From the NCBI GenBank assembly GCA_913055645.1, contig CAJXLC010000006.1, positions 1 through 64,000 on the forward strand: 64,000 bases of DNA, written 5' to 3'. The notes beneath the pieces are model-generated. The model did not search any database and was not told the origin of the DNA. It was given only the letters and a program-made list of their open reading frames with translations. Source of the stretch: an uncultured Pseudomonadota bacterium (lineage in GTDB: Bacteria; Pseudomonadota; Zetaproteobacteria; Mariprofundales; Mariprofundaceae). The position numbers and the translations under genes are program-made. Below are positions 53,182 to 61,569 of the stretch, in pieces. Position 1 is the stretch's first letter. Each line of letters starts with the position of its first letter.

Positions 53182-53256
53182 TAACCCAAGAACTGACATT
53201 GCCATTGGATGTTGGGTTGCGGCATACGCCGCATGGCAATGTCGCTTCCTGGGTTA
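53182..53256 (+). repeat. intercistronic long hairpin between cydB and cydX
   Basis: Outer arms of 24 bp (53182-53205 and 53233-53256, TAACCCA..GACATTGCCAT) pair with 21 matches. Inside, GCGGC-ATAC-GCCGC forms a second stem-loop. No U-run follows, so it is not a simple terminator. It could stabilise the 5' part of the cydAB message or set the cydX dose. Confidence 0.75.
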
Positions 53257-53284
53257 AAGATCAGATAAATAAGGAGATAAACCA

Positions 53285-53386
53285 ATGTGGTATTTTACAT
53301 GGATATTAGGCGTGCTACTCGCCTGTTCCTTTGGCATCATGGCTGCTGTATGGTATGAGTATCATCAGGATGAAACGGTAGAATAA
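53285..53386 (+). CDS. cydX: CydX small subunit of cytochrome bd
   Basis: A 33-residue single-helix protein with AAGGAGATA upstream. It begins MWYFTWILGVLLACSFGIM and continues AAVWYEYHQDE. The W-Y-x-x-W-I-L-G start and the length are diagnostic of CydX/YbgT, which stabilises haem d in the bd oxidase complex. Confidence 0.92.
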   Translation: MWYFTWILGVLLACSFGIMAAVWYEYHQDETVE

Positions 53387-53409
53387 AGATTCCAACCAAG
53401 GAGATAAAC

Positions 53410-53790
53410 ATGGCAAAAGGAATGAAAGATTTTGTAGCCGAAGCCAAGACTCGCGTGACTGAGGTATGCAAGGAAGATGTGGCCGCGTTATCCGATGGTT
53501 CGGCCTTACTGCTAGACGTGCGCGAACCGGGTGAGTTTCAAGTGGGTTGTTTGCCAGGCGCAATCAATGTGCCGCGTGGCATGCTGGAGGTGAAAGCTGA
53601 CCCGTCCATGCCGCCGCATGATATCAGACTGACGGATCGTGAACAGCCAATCATCGCCTATTGCGCCAGTGGTGCACGAAGCCTGTTGGCAGCATCAACA
53701 TTGCTGGAGATGGGTTTTACTAATGTGAAATCCATGGCCGGTGGCTTTAGTGCCTGGCAACAGGGTGGGCACGAAATCGCAGGAGTGTAA
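53410..53790 (+). CDS. rhodanese-like sulfurtransferase
   Basis: A 126-residue single rhodanese domain. DVREPGEF, GCLPGAINVPRG, the active-site Cys in AYCASGARSLLAA and the C-terminal GGFSAWQQGG are all present, so it should be active. It has no signal peptide. AAGGAGATA precedes the ATG, as in cydB and cydX, which suggests it belongs to the same transcription unit. Confidence 0.92.
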   Translation: MAKGMKDFVAEAKTRVTEVCKEDVAALSDGSALLLDVREPGEFQVGCLPGAINVPRGMLEVKADPSMPPHDIRLTDREQPIIAYCASGARSLLAASTLLEMGFTNVKSMAGGFSAWQQGGHEIAGV

Positions 53791-53858
53791 ACTTCAACTA
53801 CAGATAAATATAAAAGCAACGCGGATATGATCAAAGGTGAATAATGAAGAGGTAAACG

Positions 53859-54298
53859 ATGTTTGATGCCGTGGGCGAGTTGCCTGTGATGGAACGCGTA
53901 CACAAGCGCTTTTATGATAACGTGTATGCTCCCCCATGGCAGGGAAAGTTTTTTGAAGGTCATAGTCAGGCTACGATTGAATTGCGCCAAACCTAGTTTA
54001 TAGCTGAGAAAATGAGCCCGGACAGTATTTACCCAGGCAGAGGTTGCCCTTTGCCCACAGACAAATGTACATTACCAAAGGGTTATTAGCATTACGACGA
54101 GTCTTGCTGCGTGAAGCGCAAGAAGAAGAACTGTCCGAACCTTTGATTCGCCATTGGTTGAAAATTAACGGAGCTTTCTGGGGTAAAATAAAAAACAGTT
54201 CTCTGGAAACATTCCACAAGGTTGATTTCAAATATAAACAGCCGCTGATTGTTGCAAAACTCCCGCATGGTTGTAGTGCCCGATGTAAAAAACAATAA
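53859..54298 (+). pseudogene. broken truncated-globin gene
   Basis: Two frames together spell a group II or III truncated globin. The first (ATG at 53859) reads FDAVGELPVMERVHKRFYDNV and AFEGH-type residues up to a TAG at 53994-53996. The second, in a different frame from about 54044, continues LPFAHRQMYI and then WLKINGAFW and HKVDFKYKQPL to 54298. Both a premature stop and a frameshift separate them. The proximal-His segment (PFAHRQM) is retained, so the loss looks recent. Confidence 0.85.
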
Positions 54299-54369
54299 AT
54301 TCATAATAGACGCATAGAATGGCAATGATGAACTTATAATCAGACAGCGTGGTTAACCAGACTTTCTCA

Positions 54370-54825
54370 TTAAATACTGCCGACTCCTGATTTGTTCATT
54401 TTCCCGGCGCGATCTTCGTCCATGCAATTTGGGCACAAACCCACCCATATTCTATGTTCGGTCTGTATCTGCCATTGATTGAGCAGGGAGGGAGCTTGCT
54501 GCTCCATCTGATGCACAGGGAGGTCAATAATCACGCCACAACAGCTACAGCAGGCATGGTTATGCGGCATTGTATTGCTATCGAAGACTGCATTGCCATT
54601 AATCTCAAAGCGGTTAAGCAGACCGGATTTTTCAAACTGACCCAATGTCAGATAAACGGTATTTAGTGAAAGAGCTGGGTGATCCTCTTTCAGTGTTTGG
54701 TATACCTTGCGAGCTGTTACATGGGCCGGTTTGGAGAGTACCAGTTCCGCCACAGTTAATCGCTGAGGCGTGAGCCGAAAACCATGGCCTCGTAATAAAG
54801 ATGGAATATCAATAGCTGTTGACAT
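54370..54825 (-). CDS. Fur-family (PerR-like) transcriptional regulator
   Basis: A 151-residue Fur-family regulator. The DNA-binding helix is in RGHGFRLTPQRLTVAELVL and SLNTVYLTLGQFEKSG; the metal-binding half has NHACCSCCGVIIDL and a C-terminal CPNC that may bind structural zinc. Divergence from a di-haem peroxidase suggests a PerR-like role. A 57-bp tandem duplication repeats the start region in frame, so translation could also begin at 54882 and add 19 residues. I prefer 54825, where the family begins. Confidence 0.85.
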   Translation of the reverse strand: MSTAIDIPSLLRGHGFRLTPQRLTVAELVLSKPAHVTARKVYQTLKEDHPALSLNTVYLTLGQFEKSGLLNRFEINGNAVFDSNTMPHNHACCSCCGVIIDLPVHQMEQQAPSLLNQWQIQTEHRIWVGLCPNCMDEDRAGKMNKSGVGSI

Positions 54826-54927
54826 GAGCGCATACTTGCATATTTTTCTTATATAGTAAATATTACTAATAGTTGTTGACATGAGCGCATACTTGAATAT
54901 TGTTCGTATATAGTAAATATTACTAAG
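54814..54927. repeat. 57-bp tandem duplication of the regulator/peroxidase promoter
   Basis: 54814-54870 and 54871-54927 are tandem copies with about five differences. Each copy contains TTGACA, the regulator start codon (minus strand), and the palindrome TAGTAAATATTACTA. So the putative operator and the start codon are both duplicated in the space between two divergent genes. Confidence 0.88.
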
Positions 54928-54938
54928 AGGAGTGTCTT

Positions 54939-55934
54939 ATGAAATTAGTTTCAAGTGGAATAGGCATATTATTAATGCTGATCTCAGGGGTAGCACAAGC
55001 AGCTGAACGGCCAGCCAATATTCCTGAAGGTATGGGCGTACTACCGACCGTTGTTCCGATTCCGGCTGATAACCCGATGAGCGCGGCTAAAACAGAACTG
55101 GGTAAACAGCTGTATTTTGATCCTGTCCTGTCCAAGAGCGGACATATTTCGTGCAACTCTTGCCATAACTTGGGCACATGGGGAGTGGATAATCAGGTAC
55201 GTTCCATCGGTCATAAATGGCAGCGCGGCGGTCGAAATGCACCAACATCATTTAATTCCGGATTCTGGTCGGCGCAGTTCTGGGATGGTCGTGCGCCACA
55301 ATTGGAAGATCAGGCCAAGGGTCCGCCGATGAACCCTGTTGAAATGGCGGATGATTCCGAAGAGCAACTGGTCTCCCGCTTGCAGGAAGCAGGATATGCA
55401 CCGTTGTTCGACAAGGTATTCGGCAAAAATAGTCTTTCATTCGATAATATGGCCAAAGCTATTGGCGCATTTGAACGGACATTACTGACGCCAGATGCAC
55501 CATTCGACCTGTATGTGCAGGGCAAGGGCGAAATCAGTAAAGCAGCCAAACGCGGCATGCAGAAAGTGGCCGAAATCGGCTGCACGGGTTGCCATTCCGG
55601 TCCGTTGTTCACCAATAATAGCTATCAGCAGTTTATGTATGGCACAGATGATGGACGTAAATCAGTCACCGGCAAGGTAGATGATGATCATTTCTTCCGT
55701 GTCCAGTCATGGCGTAATGTGGCGATGACAGCACCGTATTTCCATGACGGCTCTGTAAAAACCCTTTCAGAAGCGGTACGAATTATGGCAAAAGTGCAAC
55801 TGGATACGAAGCTCTCCAATGCGGATGTTGCCGATATTGTCGCCTTCCTGAAAACGCTCACGGGCAAAGCACCTCAGGTGACATACCCAGTATTTCCGCG
55901 TCCGGCTGGTCATGCCCTAAACTGGAAAAATTAG
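54939..55934 (+). CDS. di-haem cytochrome c peroxidase
   Basis: A 331-residue periplasmic peroxidase that reduces H2O2 with electrons from small cytochromes. A signal peptide ends VAQAAERP. There are two haem c sites, CNSCHN and CTGCHSG, and a MauG/CcpA-type core with NRGRNAPTSFN-like GRNAPTSFNSGFW and HDGSVKTLSEAV. AGGAG precedes the ATG. Its promoter carries the duplicated operator described above. Confidence 0.95.
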   Translation: MKLVSSGIGILLMLISGVAQAAERPANIPEGMGVLPTVVPIPADNPMSAAKTELGKQLYFDPVLSKSGHISCNSCHNLGTWGVDNQVRSIGHKWQRGGRNAPTSFNSGFWSAQFWDGRAPQLEDQAKGPPMNPVEMADDSEEQLVSRLQEAGYAPLFDKVFGKNSLSFDNMAKAIGAFERTLLTPDAPFDLYVQGKGEISKAAKRGMQKVAEIGCTGCHSGPLFTNNSYQQFMYGTDDGRKSVTGKVDDDHFFRVQSWRNVAMTAPYFHDGSVKTLSEAVRIMAKVQLDTKLSNADVADIVAFLKTLTGKAPQVTYPVFPRPAGHALNWKN

Positions 55935-56042
55935 AAGGCTGACGGACGAGGGCATTGCCTCCAGTTGAGCTGGTTAGGTAGAAACAGGCTACTCAGAGCA
56001 ATTGCCCTATGAAGCCATCAATCCAGTCGAAAATAAGCTGCA

Positions 56043-56094
56043 GTATCGGGGATACAATACTTAACATTGAATGATGTATTGTATCCTCGGATAC
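56043..56094. terminator. hairpin between peroxidase and small cytochrome genes
   Basis: GTATC..GGGATACAATAC (56043-56060) and GTATTGTATCC..GGATAC (56076-56094) pair over about 17 bp around a 15-nt loop, with T/A-rich flanks. It lies between convergent genes and could terminate both. Confidence 0.65.
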
Positions 56095-56097
56095 TAA

Positions 56098-56451
56098 TTA
56101 TTGATTCACAACTCTCGCTTTCAACCAAGCAATAATATCATTGCGGTCGTGCTCTGACATCGCGGGAAGCAGCATACGCGTATTGGCTTTGATTTGTCTT
56201 GGGTTGATAAGCCAAGCTTGAAGTGCATCATCATCCCAAACATCAAAAGGCACACCACTAATACTCGGTTTCTTTCCATAAATACCCAATAATCCAGGCC
56301 CAACTTTCATATAATTTGAGTTTAAGTGATGACATGGACCACAACGAACACTTGCTACAATTCCACCGCGTTTTATATCACCTTCTGTCGCCATGACCGT
56401 GCTAACAAATAAGAAGTTACTCAGCAGTAGTATTCGCAGGAAACAACTCAA
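56098..56451 (-). CDS. small class I cytochrome c
   Basis: A 117-residue exported mono-haem cytochrome. A signal peptide ends STVMATEG, followed by the haem site VRCGPCHHL and the axial Met in RMLLPAMSEHDR. It starts with TTG at 56451, 35 bases inside the preceding gene; no ATG exists before the signal peptide end, so the start is uncertain. It is the last gene of an electron-transport operon. Confidence 0.8.
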   Translation of the reverse strand: MSCFLRILLLSNFLFVSTVMATEGDIKRGGIVASVRCGPCHHLNSNYMKVGPGLLGIYGKKPSISGVPFDVWDDDALQAWLINPRQIKANTRMLLPAMSEHDRNDIIAWLKARVVNQ

Positions 56452-56800
56452 AGGTTAACGCTCCTTCTTGACCATGATAGCTCAAACGAACATAAAGCTT
56501 CTCATGCTTCATATCATTGACCAACAATGATCTTCGATAAATCCCCAAAGCACCATCTGGCATTGCCTGTCTCCAAGATGAACTTGAGGTTCGTATTTTC
56601 ACCAATAAATCAGGAATATGAACCTGTCCTTTACGCCTCACAAACACCAAAAATTCATTCATGCCTTGACCCATAACCTCTGGTCTCGTTTCAAGGTGAA
56701 CATCAAACTCACCCCATTTCTGAGGGGGAGGTGTCCAAACTTGTTCCCCAGAACAAGCTGAAAGGAAACACAACATCACTGCAAATAATTTTAATTTCAT
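56417..56800 (-). CDS. lipoprotein, FixH/YtkA-like
   Basis: A 127-residue lipoprotein (lipobox FLSACSG) with a beta-rich domain: VHLETRPEVMGQGMNEFLVFVRRK, PDLLVKIRTSSSSWRQAMPDG, LRLSYHGQEG-type LYVRLSYHGQEGALTFELF. The pattern recalls the FixH/YtkA domain that helps copper delivery to cbb3 oxidase, which fits the ccoG gene in the same operon. The assignment is tentative. Confidence 0.65.
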   Translation of the reverse strand: MKLKLFAVMLCFLSACSGEQVWTPPPQKWGEFDVHLETRPEVMGQGMNEFLVFVRRKGQVHIPDLLVKIRTSSSSWRQAMPDGALGIYRRSLLVNDMKHEKLYVRLSYHGQEGALTFELFPANTTAE

Positions 56801-56805
56801 GGTAG

Positions 56806-57126
56806 CTATTCCTTTTTTGAAACAGACTTGGCATGGGTCTGTAAATAAGCCAATACTTGTTGTTGCTCGGCAGCACTCATCACCAACAAACCTCGCTGCT
56901 CTTTATGCTGCTGCATACGTGCAATCACCGCAGGCCAAGCACCCGCAACATGTGCATCAGGCATAGGTGGACGATGACAAGTCGAACACTGGTGTGAAAA
57001 TTGTTGAAACCCTAAAGATTGCTGATCAGGGTATGTTGTTACAACGTGCTCAGAACCCGAATCACAGGCTGAACACAACAATAACACAACAATCACCCCA
57101 CCTATTTTATTTTTTTTCATCACCAT
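56806..57126 (-). CDS. lipoprotein mono-haem cytochrome c
   Basis: A 106-residue protein with a lipobox (LLLCSACD) and one haem site, FSHQCSTCHRPPMPDA; the C-terminal helix has MSAAEQQQVLAYLQTHAKS. It is therefore anchored to a membrane on the periplasmic side. It overlaps the upstream membrane-protein gene by about 20 bases. The second ATG (57120) is an alternative start. Confidence 0.82.
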   Translation of the reverse strand: MVMKKNKIGGVIVVLLLCSACDSGSEHVVTTYPDQQSLGFQQFSHQCSTCHRPPMPDAHVAGAWPAVIARMQQHKEQRGLLVMSAAEQQQVLAYLQTHAKSVSKKE

Positions 57127-57517
57127 GGTCCGATGTTTTATTTTGCTTTCTCAAGCGTTCATACTCTTCCTTATCTTCTGCTTCACCACCATCATCGCCA
57201 CCAGACATCGTGGTCATAAAGTACACAAAACCACCAAACACCAAAATATATGCGAATGCTCCCACATGTCCCCATGTAAACCAAGGACGTGGATTATCTA
57301 CACGATCACCCCAAAAAGGTAAGGTCAAACCATATGCAATCAATATAACCACTACAATAATTGCCCAAAACCACTTGGGTACACGATCCTTAGACTCCAG
57401 ACCTACCCCACTGGCAATAATCTCTTCATCGCTCATACCTTGCTTTGTGATATTCCTCTTTGCTTGTGGCTCTTCACCAGCAAGCGAATCTTCATTTTTT
57501 TTATCTTCTGCACTCAT
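57107..57517 (-). CDS. two-helix membrane protein of cytochrome operon
   Basis: A 136-residue protein with a charged N-terminus, DEEIIASGVGLESKDRVPKWFW leading into a first helix (about 48-68), NPRPWFTWGHVGAFAYIL leading into a second helix (about 80-98) and a charged tail. No family is recognised. The order N-tail, helix, short periplasmic loop, helix resembles oxidase-assembly subunits. GGAGG precedes the ATG, which lies two bases before the ccoG stop. Confidence 0.65.
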   Translation of the reverse strand: MSAEDKKNEDSLAGEEPQAKRNITKQGMSDEEIIASGVGLESKDRVPKWFWAIIVVVILIAYGLTLPFWGDRVDNPRPWFTWGHVGAFAYILVFGGFVYFMTTMSGGDDGGEAEDKEEYERLRKQNKTSDHGDEKK

Positions 57518-57518
57518 A

Positions 57519-58835
57519 TTAGCCTCCTACCTTCGCCGTACCTTCTGCATAGTAATACACTGTAAAATCATCCTTCCAGCCATCATCTGTTTTGGCATGC
57601 ACTATAAAACGGTGCATTCCTTGCTTCAAATTGGGTGATATATGCATAATCACATCTTTTCTACCGGCCGTTTGCCATGCCACAGCTTTCGAGTCTAAGC
57701 TATACTCAGAAGCATTCAGCCCTTTAATTTTCAAATCCATATTGGCTGCACGGTAACGTTTATTAGAAACATTGATGCGATAGTCATTGACAGCCATACC
57801 TTGCAATAACTCTGCCTTATCAACGACCAGAACATAAGGTTGATAGTTTGCAATACCCACTGCAAACCACACTGCACCAATCACTGCGCCCACAGTGGCA
57901 GCACGGGTGCGTGATAAAAGCGATGTTAAACCATTGCGCCCTGGTTTAGAGGGACCAAAGGCGAAACTTAGCAAGCCTGGTCCCTGCATTTTCTTGCTCT
58001 TACTATGCAAAGTATCGCAAGCAGCCACGCAATCACCACAATTAATGCAGCTATCAAACACCACCGTCTGACGCGGATCAATATCTAAAAAGCAACTATC
58101 TTCACAATATGTACAGTTCACACAATGGTCCGAACGGCTTTCATCATAAGCAATATGCAGGGTTTCTCTTGTTTTAAATGAATGCTGCCAAATACGGTAT
58201 ACACACATATACTTGCATACCAAGTGTCGCATCGCACTGATATTAATCAGCACAACCAACGTACATACAATATATATCCATAACAGGCTTTTTGCCTCAG
58301 CGACAGGTTGCAAAATCATAAATGACCAAATCACATCAGGTGAATAAAAGTACAACAGCGGAATAATAGCAATCACCATTGAAACCAATAAAAATGATAA
58401 TCCCAATACCAGCTTATTCAGCCATTTATCTTTGCGCACCGCGACCTTCATCTTTTTGCCCGTAATATCCATCATCAACGCACGCCGACCTAGCAGCTTG
58501 GAGGTCATCATGTTTGCCCATTCGGACAATGTGTTTTGCGGACAAACCCAACCACAAAAAACAGAACCAGCCCACGAATACGTAAAAACAAGCAGCGTCG
58601 CCACCATGATCCAAAAACCCATAATAATCGACATATCAGCAAACCAAACCTGATAGTCCAACATATGAATAGCCCCTGCCGAGACATCAATACGAAATAG
58701 TCCAGACACAGGAATAACAATCAAAATAAATATAATGAAATATTGCGAAAATCGTCGCCAATGGCGCACCGACTGCGCACCGGGTACATGTTCTTGTTGA
58801 ATAGGAATTTGATTAAGCTTCTGTTGAGCACTCAT
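57519..58835 (-). CDS. ccoG: CcoG/RdxA cbb3 oxidase maturation protein, copy 2
   Basis: A 438-residue protein identical to the product at 39608-40909 except that it begins MSAQ instead of MNAQ and ends GTAKVGG in place of GQ. The [4Fe-4S] motifs and helices are as described for copy 1. Here the gene is embedded in an operon: it overlaps the SpeE-like gene by ATGA and is followed by small cytochrome genes. This copy may be the one tied to an electron-transfer complex. Confidence 0.95.
   Translation of the reverse strand: MSAQQKLNQIPIQQEHVPGAQSVRHWRRFSQYFIIFILIVIPVSGLFRIDVSAGAIHMLDYQVWFADMSIIMGFWIMVATLLVFTYSWAGSVFCGWVCPQNTLSEWANMMTSKLLGRRALMMDITGKKMKVAVRKDKWLNKLVLGLSFLLVSMVIAIIPLLYFYSPDVIWSFMILQPVAEAKSLLWIYIVCTLVVLINISAMRHLVCKYMCVYRIWQHSFKTRETLHIAYDESRSDHCVNCTYCEDSCFLDIDPRQTVVFDSCINCGDCVAACDTLHSKSKKMQGPGLLSFAFGPSKPGRNGLTSLLSRTRAATVGAVIGAVWFAVGIANYQPYVLVVDKAELLQGMAVNDYRINVSNKRYRAANMDLKIKGLNASEYSLDSKAVAWQTAGRKDVIMHISPNLKQGMHRFIVHAKTDDGWKDDFTVYYYAEGTAKVGG
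57541..58835 (-). repeat. 1.3-kb direct repeat (ccoG), copy 2
   Basis: The second copy of the repeat at 39615-40909, in the same orientation and with no gap. Recombination between the copies would delete or duplicate the 17.9 kb between them, including the cyd block. Confidence 0.93.
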
Positions 58836-61405
58836 TTCGACACCCTAGCATACGGACTAAGTTGATACAGTTTATCTTTCAATGCTTGGAATATTTTATC
58901 ATCGTGCTGTTGTTTGGCTAAGTCCATCATGGATTTTAATGCGCCTTCATGATCAGGACGAATCGCCAAAATCTTTTGCAGAGCTTGCTTTTGACTCATG
59001 CCAGATGGCAACCCTTGCGACAAACTGGCAAACATCGCATCTGCCAAAGAAAAACCTGCCCAACGATTATACTTGTTTGTCTGATATGCTAAAGCCTGCA
59101 AACGCCCCGACTCTGGTTTGCCTTGTAAAGCAAATAACTGTGCCCGTTGCACAAAAGATGTCGCTGCCCATGCACGTTTAAAAAATTCCATATCGTCCGC
59201 ATCCACAGACCAAGCCTTTACACCATCATTAAAAGAAATCCGATGACGCATCAACCAATACAACACATCGGGCAACACAGCATTAGCATAACGCATATGT
59301 GGCAAATCATATTCAATCACAGGAGCCCATTCGCCCTGCACTTTTCCATTTTTAGCATCATACAGCACATCCGAAACATTGCCCCAATAGCGCCCCAGCC
59401 ATGTCCATGCGCCTTCACCACCCCATACATCTTTTGCTGGCGCGGCAGTTCTTAAGAAATTCGCTGTATGATGTTGTGTAGATTGAAAACCAACCAAACC
59501 CAAACGATAACCATCGACAAACAATGCATTATTGGGAAAGACCTGTGCAAAGCTTCGCAAAACTACCTGTAAGGATGGCACATCAAACTGATTAAACGCT
59601 AACCACTGCACAAATAAACCATCATCATTCAAACGAGATTTTGCACGCCCGAATTGCTCTATAGACAACAATGCTCCACGCCCAATTTGATCAGGGTGGA
59701 ATAAGTCACCGATAATGACATCATAATGCTGCTGTGTACGCATTAAAAAGCGGCGTGCATCATCATGATACACATCTATTTTAGTTAAAACATCTCCATT
59801 TACCTTAGAAAAATATGTTTGTGCTGCTGTAATCGCACCCTTCGATAATTCCACCGCTTGCAAATGTGCATGAGACCATGCCAATGCACCCGATGCTGTA
59901 ATACCTGTTCCTAAACCAAGAAAAAGAACTTCCTTCGCCGAACCATGAAGAAATAATGGCAAACGAGCCTGATTTTTTTGAACCTCCACCGAGGTTGGAT
60001 CACTGGATGCATCCATGCGCTGTAAATCAGCCAGTAATACACGCTGACCATCAACTTTTTCCAGCACATGCGTAATCGAAACCGCATCTTCACGATGATA
60101 CAAATCCGTAGCTTTAGGTAATTCATATGCCAGCAAACGTGCAGCACTGGGCAGTTGCTGTATGGGTAATGCCAAGATGATAAAGACCAGCAGCGATACA
60201 CTGATATAGAGTACGCGCTTTTCCGCTGCCAACCAATAATAAGCACACAACATCATCAATGCTGCTGCCAGCAACCATGTTGCCGCTGTTCCTAGCCACG
60301 GAATCAACACAAATCCAGCCAACAAAGCACCGATACATGCTCCGATACTATTGGCGGCATATAAACTCGCACCATCATAATCATTGGCAATCAAGGGTAA
60401 CCATGCGCCCATCGCTAGGGTCGCTGGCAACGTACATACAGCTATCAATAAACCTTGAAACAATAATGATGCAACAAGGCTATGGAATGACACATCATGT
60501 CCCAAATCATTGATATAAGGAAACGCATACAAACCCAATATTGCCATCAACGCAGTACATGCAGGCAGCCATGTTAAGGCTTTCGTGCGCGGTAAATGTT
60601 TGGCAAGCAAGCTTCCCAAGCCAATACCCACCAAAAACACACTCAGAATCACTGCAAGCACATATTCTGTACGCAATAAAATCATGCCATAGGCACGTGT
60701 CCAGGCAATTTCCAGCATCAATGCACCAGCGCCCATGCCTGCATATGCGAATAAACATGACAACTTTGGTAATATGGCATGTTCGCGCATGTCCGCGCTC
60801 TCACCTTTCTGTACACGTAGCGAAAGCCAGAACAACGTGATACCTATCAACACGCCCAACATTGCTACACACTGCAACGCCAATACCCAACCCAACCATG
60901 GTAACAATAATAAGGGTAGTAATGCACCCAATGCACCACCCAACGTGTTCACACCGTAAAGTTTACCCAAAGAAAGCTGCCATACGTTACCCACGCGCAA
61001 CATCCAAGGAAAAGCAAATCCCAACGCCATAGCTGGCACACTCAAGACCAATAATGCCGAGATAACTTGCCAAAACTGCCACGTTTGCACACTGTCCGCC
61101 GACAACCATAAACCCTGCAGTACTTGCATCATCATCGGCAGCGATAAGGCATACAAGGCAACAGATATTTCAATCGCTGCCAATACACGCAACATGTTTT
61201 TAAATGAACTTTGCCAACGGTAGCCTAAGAAGCTCCCTAATCCCAAACCCAACATAAAGGCTGCAACCGTAACCACCACACCCAAAATACTAATACCAAA
61301 CAACAAGGACAACATACGTGTCCATAATACTTCATAGGCAAGTGCTGTTACACCCGATAGGGCATACAGCAATAATAAAACACTTGGTTTATAAAAAAGT
61401 TTCAT
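58832..61405 (-). CDS. fused MFS-like transporter / spermidine synthase-like protein
   Basis: An 857-residue fusion. Residues 1 to about 410 contain some twelve or more membrane helices with the start SGVTALAYEVLWTRMLSLLFG typical of the spermine/spermidine-synthase fused transporters. A soluble Rossmann methyltransferase-like domain follows (VLFLGLGTGITASGALAW, VYHDDARRFLM, YDVIIGDLFHPDQIG). The C-terminal 150 residues look helical, like a repeat tail. The substrate is unknown. It is the first gene of the ccoG-cytochrome operon. Confidence 0.85.
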   Translation of the reverse strand: MKLFYKPSVLLLLYALSGVTALAYEVLWTRMLSLLFGISILGVVVTVAAFMLGLGLGSFLGYRWQSSFKNMLRVLAAIEISVALYALSLPMMMQVLQGLWLSADSVQTWQFWQVISALLVLSVPAMALGFAFPWMLRVGNVWQLSLGKLYGVNTLGGALGALLPLLLLPWLGWVLALQCVAMLGVLIGITLFWLSLRVQKGESADMREHAILPKLSCLFAYAGMGAGALMLEIAWTRAYGMILLRTEYVLAVILSVFLVGIGLGSLLAKHLPRTKALTWLPACTALMAILGLYAFPYINDLGHDVSFHSLVASLLFQGLLIAVCTLPATLAMGAWLPLIANDYDGASLYAANSIGACIGALLAGFVLIPWLGTAATWLLAAALMMLCAYYWLAAEKRVLYISVSLLVFIILALPIQQLPSAARLLAYELPKATDLYHREDAVSITHVLEKVDGQRVLLADLQRMDASSDPTSVEVQKNQARLPLFLHGSAKEVLFLGLGTGITASGALAWSHAHLQAVELSKGAITAAQTYFSKVNGDVLTKIDVYHDDARRFLMRTQQHYDVIIGDLFHPDQIGRGALLSIEQFGRAKSRLNDDGLFVQWLAFNQFDVPSLQVVLRSFAQVFPNNALFVDGYRLGLVGFQSTQHHTANFLRTAAPAKDVWGGEGAWTWLGRYWGNVSDVLYDAKNGKVQGEWAPVIEYDLPHMRYANAVLPDVLYWLMRHRISFNDGVKAWSVDADDMEFFKRAWAATSFVQRAQLFALQGKPESGRLQALAYQTNKYNRWAGFSLADAMFASLSQGLPSGMSQKQALQKILAIRPDHEGALKSMMDLAKQQHDDKIFQALKDKLYQLSPYARVSK

Positions 61406-61506
61406 ACAGAAGCATTGCGCATATTTATGTCATACCCCAGCAATAACATGTAAAGTCATTTAACAGGGTCGGAATTGTAACAACATAAGAAATATTTGTT
61501 AGCCAT

Positions 61507-61533
61507 TAAAGTTTCAATTTCTACTACCGATAG
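61507..61533 (+). promoter_or_regulatory. sigma-28 (FliA)-like promoter
   Basis: TAAAGTTT (61507-61514) is separated by exactly 11 bp from ACCGATAG (61526-61533). The flagellar sigma-28 consensus is TAAAGTTT-N11-GCCGATAA, so the -35 is perfect and the -10 matches six of eight. It lies about 37 bp before the flagellar-rod-like gene. Confidence 0.72.
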
Positions 61534-61569
61534 ATACTCTGATGGATACTACCTTCATCAGGAGTAATT

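Noticed and set aside
39615-58835. 18-kb composite transposon bounded by ccoG copies
   Set aside because: The repeats are coding genes without transposase or terminal inverted repeats, and the enclosed genes include housekeeping gpmI.
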